A stretch of DNA of 64,000 nucleotides, from assembly GCF_937912035.1 (NCBI RefSeq), contig NZ_CALDPF010000030.1:3875-67874 (forward strand), read 5' to 3'. Positions 8,813 to 16,298 of the stretch are shown piece after piece. Each line of letters opens with the position of its first letter. Position 1 is the first letter of the stretch. The position numbers were made by a program, and so were the translations under genes. The stretch comes from an uncultured Bacteroides sp. Lineage in GTDB: Bacteria; Bacteroidota; Bacteroidia; Bacteroidales; Bacteroidaceae. The notes under the pieces are model-generated. The model ran no database searches. It was not told the origin of the DNA and saw nothing but the letters and a program-made list of their open reading frames with translations.

Positions 8813-9874
8813 ATGGTTGACATAAGAAAAATAAAAGGAGATATTATTGAGAATATAATATATTTGTTGTTACTGTGCGCATTCTTGCTTTTCCCGATAA
8901 TTGTTTTGGGGGGAACGGGAAACCTCAGATGGGAAAGGGTTTTGCTGGAGTGGGTAAGACTGGTTCCATATCTGGTATTTTTTATAATCCATAACAATAT
9001 CTTGATACCTCATTTACTTTTCAAGAAGAAAACGGCGATGTATGTTTGTGGTGTATCTGTAGGAATGATAATTTTTTTAATGCTGTTTCTGTTATGCAGA
9101 GAAATACAGTTTATGATTCTTCCGGATGAACCACCTCGTTCTCCGTATGCTCCAGGAATGCATAAAGGATTCTTTTTTATAAAGAATTTTCCAGACAAAT
9201 TACTTTTTATGGCTTTAATTCTATCATTTAATCTTTTGCTGAAGTATTTCTTTCTTCAACAGAAGAAACTCAGACAAGAGGAAGCAAAGGGAAAGGAAAT
9301 GTTACGCACAGAGCTGAATTTCCTGAAGAACCAGATAAGTCCGCATTTTTTTATGAATACATTGAATAATATTCATGCCCTTATAGATTATGACCCATAT
9401 GCAGCAAAGGAAACCATAATATCTCTTTCAAAATTAATGCGACATATTCTTTATGATTCTCAGTCAAAAACTGTGTCGATAAAAAAGGAGATGAGTTTTA
9501 TAAGCAGTTATGTAGAGCTGATGAAGTTGAAACTTTCAGATAGAGTTACAGTGTCATGCTCGATACCTGATGATTTACCAGATAAAAGTATCCCGCCGTT
9601 AATATTTACATCACTCATTGAGAATGCGTTTAAGCATGGAGTAAGTTTGAAAGAAAAAAGCTATATCAGGATAGTTTTTTCTTTTCCCGAAACAGGAAGA
9701 ATAGAATGTTGTATTATAAACAGTAATCATCCTGCCGTATATCCGGAACCTCACAATGGAATAGGGCTGGAGAATACCAGAAGACGTCTTGATATAGAGT
9801 TCCCGGCAGCATACCGATTGGATATTAATGAAACTGAAAAGGAATTTACCGTTATTTTAAATGTACCGATATGA
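8813..9874 (+). CDS. LytS/YehU-family sensor histidine kinase
   Basis: The 353-residue protein has an N-terminal membrane region with four predicted helices (about 16-35, 46-60, 75-95 and 125-145), then a His_kinase domain. The phospho-acceptor motif is QISPHFFMNTLNNIHALI with His178. The ATPase part shows LIENAFKHG (N box) and NGIGLENTRRRL. These kinases lack the classical HisKA domain. It overlaps the LytTR regulator gene by an ATGA, so the two are a cognate pair. The signal is unknown and there is no large extracellular domain. Confidence 0.92.
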   Translation: MVDIRKIKGDIIENIIYLLLLCAFLLFPIIVLGGTGNLRWERVLLEWVRLVPYLVFFIIHNNILIPHLLFKKKTAMYVCGVSVGMIIFLMLFLLCREIQFMILPDEPPRSPYAPGMHKGFFFIKNFPDKLLFMALILSFNLLLKYFFLQQKKLRQEEAKGKEMLRTELNFLKNQISPHFFMNTLNNIHALIDYDPYAAKETIISLSKLMRHILYDSQSKTVSIKKEMSFISSYVELMKLKLSDRVTVSCSIPDDLPDKSIPPLIFTSLIENAFKHGVSLKEKSYIRIVFSFPETGRIECCIINSNHPAVYPEPHNGIGLENTRRRLDIEFPAAYRLDINETEKEFTVILNVPI

Positions 9875-10590
9875 TAAAATGTATTGCAATTGACGACGAA
9901 CCTCATGCTTTGAGACAGTTGGCGGAATATATAGAGGCTGTGCCATATTTGTCTCTTGAGAGAGCATTTGAAAGTGCAATCGAGGCATGTACTTTTCTGA
10001 ATGAAAACGAAGTGGATTTGATCTTTGCCGATATAAATATGCCTGATATTAGTGGAATTGATTTTGCAAAGTCATTGTCGAAACAGGTAAAAATAGTATT
10101 TATTACCGCTCACAGTGAATTTGCATACGAGGGCTTTCAATTGGATGCAGCCGACTATCTGTTGAAACCTGTAAGTTTCACGGATTTTCTTAAATCAGCC
10201 AATAAGGTGAACGAAAGATATTTCCGACAAAATACAAGTCTTCCAGAAATCCTTCAGAATCGTGATTATCTTTTTATAAAATCAGAGTATCGTATAATCA
10301 GAATAAACTTCAGAGACATAAAATACATAGAAAGTAAACGTGAATATGTAAAGATATTTCTTGATAATCAGAATCCTATAACATCACTTATGAGTATGAG
10401 TAAGCTTGAGGAATATTTGCCTGATACGATGTTTATGCGTGTTCACCGCTCGTTTATAGTAAATCTTGAAAAAATAACAGTGGTTGAGCGTAACAGAATA
10501 GTATTTGATAATAAGGTATATATACCAATAAGTGAAAATTTTGGTGACAAGTTTCAGGAATATATGGATAAAGGATTTATTAAAAAATGA
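9871..10590 (+). CDS. LytTR-family response regulator
   Basis: The 239-residue protein has a receiver domain (1-115; acidic pair DD at 8-9, phospho-acceptor Asp54 in FADINMPD, Lys in YLLKP) and a C-terminal LytTR DNA-binding domain (about 140-235; IKYIESKREYVKIFL, FMRVHRSFIVNLEKI). It is the partner of the preceding histidine kinase. Thirteen bases separate it from the DUF1566 gene, so it may control its own operon and the two exported proteins after it. Confidence 0.95.
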   Translation: MIKCIAIDDEPHALRQLAEYIEAVPYLSLERAFESAIEACTFLNENEVDLIFADINMPDISGIDFAKSLSKQVKIVFITAHSEFAYEGFQLDAADYLLKPVSFTDFLKSANKVNERYFRQNTSLPEILQNRDYLFIKSEYRIIRINFRDIKYIESKREYVKIFLDNQNPITSLMSMSKLEEYLPDTMFMRVHRSFIVNLEKITVVERNRIVFDNKVYIPISENFGDKFQEYMDKGFIKK

Positions 10591-10603
10591 TATTTTAAAA
10601 GGT

Positions 10604-11770
10604 ATGAAAAGATTGTTTTTATTATCTGTTGCGGTAGTAAGTATACAGATGGGTTATTCGCAAGAAAAGTATCCTATAGTGGATACAGGTCAAAAAGATT
10701 GCTACAGTAATAATGGTAAAATTGAAATGCCCAAGCCGGGAGAAGCTTTTTACGGGCAGGACGCATGCATTCAGGGAAACCAGCCGAAGTATAGGGATAA
10801 CGGCGACGGAACAGTTACAGATCTGGTTACGGGATTGATGTGGGAAAAGAACATGGGTGAGAAACTCACATTCGAAGAAGCCAAGAAAAAAGCGGAGTCA
10901 TTACGTACGGGAGGATATGACGACTGGCGTATTCCTACTGTAAAGGAACTGTATTCGCTCATTCAGTTCACGGGGCAGTCTATGGGCGAACGCGCTGTCA
11001 AGCCTTTTATTGATACGGATTATTTTGACCAGCCCATTGGTGACCGCAGTAAAGGAGAGCGTGAAATTGATGTTCAGACATGGACTTCTACCGTATATAA
11101 AGGAACAACCATGAACGGGCAGACTACTATATTCGGTGTCAATTTCGTGGACGGAAGAATAAAGGGATATCCGCTAAAGAAAAGAAGGGAAGATAACAAG
11201 ATGTATTTCCGTATGGTGAGAGGCAATACAGAGTATGGTAAGAACCTGCTTGTTGATAACGGTGACGGTACTGTTACCGACTATGCTACAGGACTGATGT
11301 GGCAGAAAGCTGATAATGGAAAACTTTATGACTGGAAAGATGCTTTGGCATACGCTGACACGCTCAGCCTGGCAGGATATACTGACTGGTATCTGCCAAA
11401 TGCAAAGGAACTTGAATCAATAGTGGATTATGACCGTTCGCCATCCTATACAAATTCGCCTGCCATATCTCCATTGTTGGAATGTACATTACATAATATG
11501 TATGATGGAGTGAAAGATTATGCATTCTATTGGACATCAACAACTCATCTTGACGGTCGCAATCCATACGAAAGAGCGGTATATGTGTGTTTCGGTCATG
11601 CCTGGGGTAGAGAACCTCGCACCGGTGAACTGTGCGATGTACATGGAGCCGGAGCGCAACGCAGTGACCCTAAGTCTGCCAATCCTTCTGACGTACCGTT
11701 TTTCTTCGGACCGCAGAAAGATATGCAGTGCGTGTATAACGCTGTGAGATGTGTAAGAAAAATTGAATAA
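10604..11770 (+). CDS. Secreted protein with two DUF1566 (Lcl C-terminal) domains
   Basis: The 388-residue protein has a signal peptide (MKRLFLLSVAVVSIQMGYSQ). Two related units each start with DNGDGTVTD..TGLMW, followed by GYxDWxxPxxKEL (about residues 65-150 and 220-310). That pattern is DUF1566, found in Legionella collagen-like adhesins and many secreted proteins, with a C-type-lectin-like appearance. I chose the ATG at 10604, which begins the signal peptide; an earlier in-frame ATG lies inside the regulator gene. It sits between a two-component system and a metallophosphoesterase on the same strand. The biochemical role is unknown; surface binding is a guess. Confidence 0.85.
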   Translation: MKRLFLLSVAVVSIQMGYSQEKYPIVDTGQKDCYSNNGKIEMPKPGEAFYGQDACIQGNQPKYRDNGDGTVTDLVTGLMWEKNMGEKLTFEEAKKKAESLRTGGYDDWRIPTVKELYSLIQFTGQSMGERAVKPFIDTDYFDQPIGDRSKGEREIDVQTWTSTVYKGTTMNGQTTIFGVNFVDGRIKGYPLKKRREDNKMYFRMVRGNTEYGKNLLVDNGDGTVTDYATGLMWQKADNGKLYDWKDALAYADTLSLAGYTDWYLPNAKELESIVDYDRSPSYTNSPAISPLLECTLHNMYDGVKDYAFYWTSTTHLDGRNPYERAVYVCFGHAWGREPRTGELCDVHGAGAQRSDPKSANPSDVPFFFGPQKDMQCVYNAVRCVRKIE

Positions 11771-11792
11771 CAGAACATTAATACTTTCTATC

Positions 11793-12680
11793 ATGAAGAA
11801 AACGATACTTACAGCCATATTCTATTGTGTTTCGTTGATTATGGCATTAGCAAACAGTTCATGGAGATTTGCGGTAGTAGGAGATACTCATGTTCCTAAT
11901 GCTTACACCGTAAAAAAGATTGTTCCACGACTTCTTGAAGATAAGGTTGAAGTCGTCCTGTTTGTGGGAGACTTGGTTCAGGGTGGTAAAGGACAGAATG
12001 CCAATGGATTGGAAGTGGAATTGGAGGAGTGGAAAAACCTGACCAGACCTCTTACCGAAGCGGGAATCAAGGTACTTGCCATTCGTGGAAACCATGAAGA
12101 TGATGTTAGGGGAAATAATATCGGACCTTGGAAGAAAATAATTTCTTCTGACCTAAACGTGGTATATTCTTATAAGAACGTAACATTTGTAGGACTTGAT
12201 AACTATATTAACGGTGAAAGGACTGTGGATACCGGCTGGCTGTCAAAGACACTTGAATCAGCCGATAAGAATGATATAATAGTACCATTTGGCCATGAAC
12301 CGGCATTCAGCTGCAATACTTTTCATCCGGTGTGTCTTGATGCTAATCCGGAAAACAGGAATGAATTCTGGGGTTTGTTGGAGAAATACGGAATAGGATA
12401 CTATTTCTGTGGTCATACTCACCAGTATAACCTAAGCAGCATCACTCATAATGGCAAAACTATTCAGCAGGTTGTTTGTGGAGGTAGCGGAGGATTCTTG
12501 CAACCTGAAAAAGGTGGAATAAAAGAAACAAAAGGCTATGATGTCAAATCAGTGGAAGTCAGGAGTGAAACTGGGTATCTTCTTGTGGAAGTAAACGCCA
12601 ACAGACTTTCACCAAAGTGGATACACGTTTATGATAAAAACGTAAAGACAAAACCTGATAGATTGAAGAGAAGAAGATAA
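11793..12680 (+). CDS. Exported calcineurin-like metallophosphoesterase
   Basis: The 295-residue protein has a signal peptide (MKKTILTAIFYCVSLIMALA). The metallophosphoesterase metal-binding motifs are all present: GDTH (D31, H33), GD (D60), GNHED (N100, H101), GHEPA and GHTHQYN. It should hydrolyse phosphomono- or diesters outside the cytoplasm using two metal ions; the substrate is unknown. It is the last gene of the four-gene operon, 22 bases after the DUF1566 gene. The start at 11793 is chosen because the signal peptide begins there. Confidence 0.9.
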   Translation: MKKTILTAIFYCVSLIMALANSSWRFAVVGDTHVPNAYTVKKIVPRLLEDKVEVVLFVGDLVQGGKGQNANGLEVELEEWKNLTRPLTEAGIKVLAIRGNHEDDVRGNNIGPWKKIISSDLNVVYSYKNVTFVGLDNYINGERTVDTGWLSKTLESADKNDIIVPFGHEPAFSCNTFHPVCLDANPENRNEFWGLLEKYGIGYYFCGHTHQYNLSSITHNGKTIQQVVCGGSGGFLQPEKGGIKETKGYDVKSVEVRSETGYLLVEVNANRLSPKWIHVYDKNVKTKPDRLKRRR

Positions 12681-12727
12681 GTCTTTACAGATTTATGGAG
12701 TATTACTTCTTAATATATTTGAAAAGA

Positions 12728-12790
12728 ACGCAGCTGCATTAGAAACTAAATAGGTACATATTTAACATTTAATGCAGCTGCGTCTTTTAA
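12728..12790. terminator. Bidirectional terminator between convergent genes
   Basis: The 14-bp perfect stem ACGCAGCTGCATTA/TAATGCAGCTGCGT (12728-12741 and 12770-12783) is flanked by AAAAG on one side and CTTTT on the other. It lies between the metallophosphoesterase gene and the minus-strand fusion gene. Confidence 0.85.
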
Positions 12791-12800
12791 TTCTTTTTTA

Positions 12801-14090
12801 TTACATATTCCCGTAAATATCTTTTACCAGCCTACATGCCGTTTCAAGGCTTATACTGCCAGTGTTAAGCATAAGATTATAATGATGAGGCTCTCCCCAT
12901 TTGTCTCCGGTGTAATATTCATAATGATGAATGCGGTTACGATTGATACGGCGTATTTCAGCTTCGGCATCTTCTTTTCTGATGCCATATTCTTCCGTAC
13001 ATCTTTCGATGGCAGAACTAATGTCGGAATAGCAGAAAATCTTCAGAACCTTAGGGTAGTTTTTCAGTATGAAGTCAGCACATCGTCCAACGATGATGCA
13101 CGGCTCTTTCTCTGCCAGTTCCTGAATAATCTTGCTTTCTGCCACAAACAGAACATCGTCCGATGAAAGGCTACCTTCCAGCGGTTGTTCGCTGTTTTTC
13201 GACATGATACATTTAAGCCAGAATGATGGAATGGATTGCTCATTCTTTGCAATGAAGTTTTCATCCATGCCACTTCGCTTGGCTGCCATACCGATAAACT
13301 CTTTGTCATACAGTTTTATTCCAAGCTCTTTAGAAAGCATTTCTCCAAGCAGATGTCCGCCGCTGCCATATTCACGGGCAATGGTAATGATGATATTTTT
13401 GTTCTCTTTTACGTCTGTGAATTTTTCATCAGTAGCAGGAGTAATCCATTTATCGAGAAACTTGTAGTACGGACTGACGAAATGAACAATAGGACCTACT
13501 ATCAGAGCTGCAATTACAGTGCCTTCGCGTACGCCATATATGCCGGACATGAATATCAGCGAAAGGAGGCAGGCAATAGCTACCAGTGTGACATCAAATC
13601 CAAGTTTAATGTATCCGAACTCGCCACGGAAACGACGTGTAATAACCTTTACGAAATATTCTCCAGCCATCATTGCTGCATTGGCCTTTACTTCGAGTGC
13701 GATACCCACAGCCAATATCACGCAACCTATCAGAAGAGCTATAATCATGCTTGGATATGTTGCCGGGTTAAGCCAGAACAATATATAATGCATACATATA
13801 TCTATGAATATTCCGAAACAGAAAGATATTGGTATCTGCAACAGAAACATGCGCAGGTCTTCTTTCAGGTCCTGACGTGTCATCATGAAAGGTTCGAGAA
13901 CGACGAACAGTATGTTCAGCATGATAGTCCATTCGCCAATGGTGAAAGGAGTGAACATACTAAGAACGTATGTTACGCTGGTTATGGGTGATGTACCCAA
14001 GGCGGCTCTGGTGATAAATGCTATTCCCAGTGCGTTGACAAACAGTGCCACACAGAACAGAAGATAGCGTCTTAGAAGAAATTTATTCAT
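12801..14090 (-). CDS. Fusion: YczE/YitT-like membrane domain + cytidylate-kinase-like domain
   Basis: The 429-residue protein has two parts. Residues 1 to about 215 are hydrophobic with five to six helices and the LGIAFITRAALGTSPITSVTYVL pattern seen in YczE/YyaS/YitT-type membrane proteins (DUF6198). From about 234 a soluble P-loop domain begins: IIITIAREYGSGGHLLGEML is the nucleotide-binding loop of cytidylate-kinase-like proteins, followed by IIVGRCADFILKN and a basic R-x-R/N stretch. The membrane part resembles a transporter; the kinase part could phosphorylate a nucleotide or a transported ligand. An AraC-type regulator is divergent 125 bases away and is the likely controller. The substrate is unknown. 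Confidence 0.82.
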   Translation of the reverse strand: MNKFLLRRYLLFCVALFVNALGIAFITRAALGTSPITSVTYVLSMFTPFTIGEWTIMLNILFVVLEPFMMTRQDLKEDLRMFLLQIPISFCFGIFIDICMHYILFWLNPATYPSMIIALLIGCVILAVGIALEVKANAAMMAGEYFVKVITRRFRGEFGYIKLGFDVTLVAIACLLSLIFMSGIYGVREGTVIAALIVGPIVHFVSPYYKFLDKWITPATDEKFTDVKENKNIIITIAREYGSGGHLLGEMLSKELGIKLYDKEFIGMAAKRSGMDENFIAKNEQSIPSFWLKCIMSKNSEQPLEGSLSSDDVLFVAESKIIQELAEKEPCIIVGRCADFILKNYPKVLKIFCYSDISSAIERCTEEYGIRKEDAEAEIRRINRNRIHHYEYYTGDKWGEPHHYNLMLNTGSISLETACRLVKDIYGNM

Positions 14091-14167
14091 ATTGTATTTG
14101 TCATTTGTAAAACAGCTGCAAAGTTCAGCTTAAAATCTATAATGACAGATATAAAAGAACAACTTAT

Positions 14168-14199
14168 TTTGGTCAAAAACGAAACAAAAACTATCTTTG
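14168..14199 (+). promoter_or_regulatory. Bacteroides-type promoter of the AraC-family gene
   Basis: TTTG (14168-14171) and TATCTTTG (14192-14199) are 20 bases apart, matching the -33/-7 consensus of the Bacteroides primary sigma factor. The predicted start leaves a leader of about 13 bases before the ATG at 14216. Confidence 0.6.
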
Positions 14200-14215
14200 T
14201 TGTAAAAATCGGATT

Positions 14216-15097
14216 ATGGATATCTCTGTATATGAAGTAATGAAATCAATTGGGATGACGGCAGGAAATACGTGTTGTTGTGATTTATACGGTAATCCCG
14301 GTGATTATAGCGGAATTATATTTGAAAAGGGATTTTTCTTTCTTCTAGTCATAAACGGAACAGCAAAGCTATCCGATATTTATGGCAATTATGACCTTCA
14401 CCGTGGAAAACTTGTTGTTCTGACACCGAGTACGACAAGCTCAATCGAAGACTTCGATGCAGATTTCTCGCTGAAAATCGTATATATCGTACCTTCGTAT
14501 TTTGACAGTCTTCCTGACGGGCAGCCGCTGTATAATCAGGTGGCAAGGTATCTCGGCAATTACAGGCTTCCCGTGTTTGATATTGAAAGTGGGAGGTTCT
14601 CTTATCTGAAACAAACCATGTCGCTTTTTGGTGATGGGCTTAATGTTTTGAATGTATATCACGATGGAATAATACGAAATCTGTGTAATTTCTTCCTTTT
14701 ACAGATAGCGGATACCTTGTGTACGGAAAACAACGATACTACTGTGTATGTGAAGCGTGAAAACGAGATATTCCGTAACTTCAAGAAACTGCTTGTAGAG
14801 AATTATCGCAAACATCATTCAATAGGTTTTTATGCCGACAGTTTGAACATCACTACCACCTATCTGTCGCGAGTGGTTAAGAGTGTTACAGGCAGTACAG
14901 TCTGCTTTCATATATCGAAGATGCTTTGCTCTGATGCACGCCGTATGCTTGAGTGTACTGATATGGATATTAAGGAAATTTCTGATATGCTGGGCTTTTC
15001 CGACCAGTCCGTGTTCGGAAAGTTCTTTATGCGTAAGACAGGAGTATCGCCTCTGAAATTTCGTATGAAGAACGATTTGCAGAGGCGGGATAAATAA
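14216..15097 (+). CDS. AraC-family transcriptional regulator
   Basis: The 293-residue protein has an N-terminal cupin-like sensing part (about 1-165) and a C-terminal pair of helix-turn-helix motifs (about 190-290). It shows SIGFYADSLNITTTYLSRVVKSVTG and the AraC signature DIKEISDMLGFSDQSVFGKFFMRKTGVSPLKFR. It is transcribed divergently from the membrane/kinase fusion gene and probably regulates it in response to a small molecule. Both inferences rest on arrangement only. Confidence 0.9.
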   Translation: MDISVYEVMKSIGMTAGNTCCCDLYGNPGDYSGIIFEKGFFFLLVINGTAKLSDIYGNYDLHRGKLVVLTPSTTSSIEDFDADFSLKIVYIVPSYFDSLPDGQPLYNQVARYLGNYRLPVFDIESGRFSYLKQTMSLFGDGLNVLNVYHDGIIRNLCNFFLLQIADTLCTENNDTTVYVKRENEIFRNFKKLLVENYRKHHSIGFYADSLNITTTYLSRVVKSVTGSTVCFHISKMLCSDARRMLECTDMDIKEISDMLGFSDQSVFGKFFMRKTGVSPLKFRMKNDLQRRDK

Positions 15098-15104
15098 TGG
15101 CTTG

Positions 15105-15653
15105 TTATTCGCTTAATGAGATTGTAACCGTTACATCGCCGTTCCCAAGAATTCTAATCAGCTCATCGCCTGAAGTATTGTCTATTTTCCCAAGTGGAGT
15201 CAGCGAGTATGTATTCTGAGCGTAATAAATCACGAAATACTGCCCTAGGTAGAGAATCAGATCACCCGGTTGTGTGGTGAGTCTTTCGTTACATTGCGGT
15301 AGGGTAGTTCCTATAGGGCCGACTTTCTCCATTCTGGCATAGTCATTCATGTTTATGGTCAGAGGCCCTTCTTTGAGTAGATTTACTAAAGCTCTTGTAG
15401 ATAAGTTGTCTTTTAGTGTGGCTGTGAGTGTCGTACCGTTAACTGAGATTTTAATTGTTGAGTTACTCATATTTTCTTCATTGTTATTTTGGTTATCGTT
15501 GTTTGTATTTTCTTCGTCTTGGTTGTTGCTCTCATTTGAAATTTCAGTTTCTGAATTATTGCCGGACTGTATTTCCGGTTCAGTACTGCACGCCATTGCA
15601 AACATGGAGTAGATGAAAATAAAAAACAGTAATCTTGCTTTTCCCATAATCAT
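15105..15653 (-). CDS. Lipoprotein with cyclophilin-like fold domain
   Basis: The 182-residue protein has a lipobox (FAMAC) after a hydrophobic signal. A low-complexity Asn/Glu-rich linker of about 40 residues follows, then a domain from about 65 to the end. The sequence KISVNGTTLTATLKDNLSTRALVNLL..GPLTINMNDYARMEKVG..GDLILYLGQYFVIYYA is typical of the small cyclophilin-like fold family (PF18050). It should be anchored in a membrane and face the periplasm or surface. The function is unknown, and proline isomerase activity is not established for this family. It could also start two codons later at 15647. It ends 7 bases from the convergent AraC gene, with no terminator visible between them. Confidence 0.72.
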   Translation of the reverse strand: MIMGKARLLFFIFIYSMFAMACSTEPEIQSGNNSETEISNESNNQDEENTNNDNQNNNEENMSNSTIKISVNGTTLTATLKDNLSTRALVNLLKEGPLTINMNDYARMEKVGPIGTTLPQCNERLTTQPGDLILYLGQYFVIYYAQNTYSLTPLGKIDNTSGDELIRILGNGDVTVTISLSE

Positions 15654-15749
15654 AGTCTTTATCTTTTGTACTGATACAAAGGTATTGACTTTGTGATTAA
15701 GGTTTGATATACAGATTACTGATGATTGTACCAGAATTACGGTTTCTCT

Positions 15750-15780
15750 TTTGTTTACATTTAATCATTTAGTATCTTTG
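15750..15780 (+). promoter_or_regulatory. Bacteroides-type promoter of the GNAT gene
   Basis: TTTG (15750-15753), then 19 bases, then TATCTTTG (15773-15780) is an exact match to the consensus. The start codon is only 7 bases after the -7 box, so the transcript would have almost no leader. Confidence 0.65.
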
Positions 15781-15787
15781 TAATATT

Positions 15788-16243
15788 ATGGAAATACGAA
15801 AGATAGAAACAAATAAGAAGAAATATTTAGATTTGCTGTTATTGGCTGATGAACAGGAGTCGATGATTGACCGCTATTTGGAGCGAGGTGATATGTTTGT
15901 TATGTTTAATACAAATTTAGAGCCTGTTTCTTCCGCAGTTGTGACAGATGAAGGTGATAATGTCTGTGAACTTAAAAGTTTGGCAGTTTCTCCACAATAT
16001 CAACGAAAAGGTTACGGAAAGCAAATGGTAGATTTCTTATGTAAACGTTATGCAGACAAATTCAAATATATGATAGTCGGTACAGGAGAGAGCATAAACA
16101 CAATCTCTTTTTATAAAAACTGCGGTTTCACATTTTCTCATATTGTTCCTGATTTCTTTACTGCCAATTATGATCATCCTATTATAGAAAACGGTATGAT
16201 ATTAAAGGATATGGTATATTTCAGAAAAGAATTGTCTGTATAA
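15788..16243 (+). CDS. GNAT-family N-acetyltransferase
   Basis: The 151-residue protein is a single GNAT domain. The acetyl-CoA pyrophosphate-binding motif is VSPQYQRKGYGKQMVDFL (about 71-88; Q/RxxGxG), preceded by the strand CELKSLAV. The end (TISFYKNCGFTFSHI) is the usual Tyr-containing C-terminal motif. The acceptor substrate cannot be inferred. It is transcribed alone from a consensus promoter and faces the minus-strand acetyltransferase cluster. Confidence 0.88.
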   Translation: MEIRKIETNKKKYLDLLLLADEQESMIDRYLERGDMFVMFNTNLEPVSSAVVTDEGDNVCELKSLAVSPQYQRKGYGKQMVDFLCKRYADKFKYMIVGTGESINTISFYKNCGFTFSHIVPDFFTANYDHPIIENGMILKDMVYFRKELSV

Positions 16244-16298
16244 AAGTCTGATATTGATGAACAGGGAAATTCTTTTCTAATTAATATTGCATAGAAGT

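Noticed and set aside
10532..10603. Upstream start for the DUF1566 protein
   Set aside because: It lies inside the response regulator gene and would put charged residues before a clear signal peptide starting at 10604.
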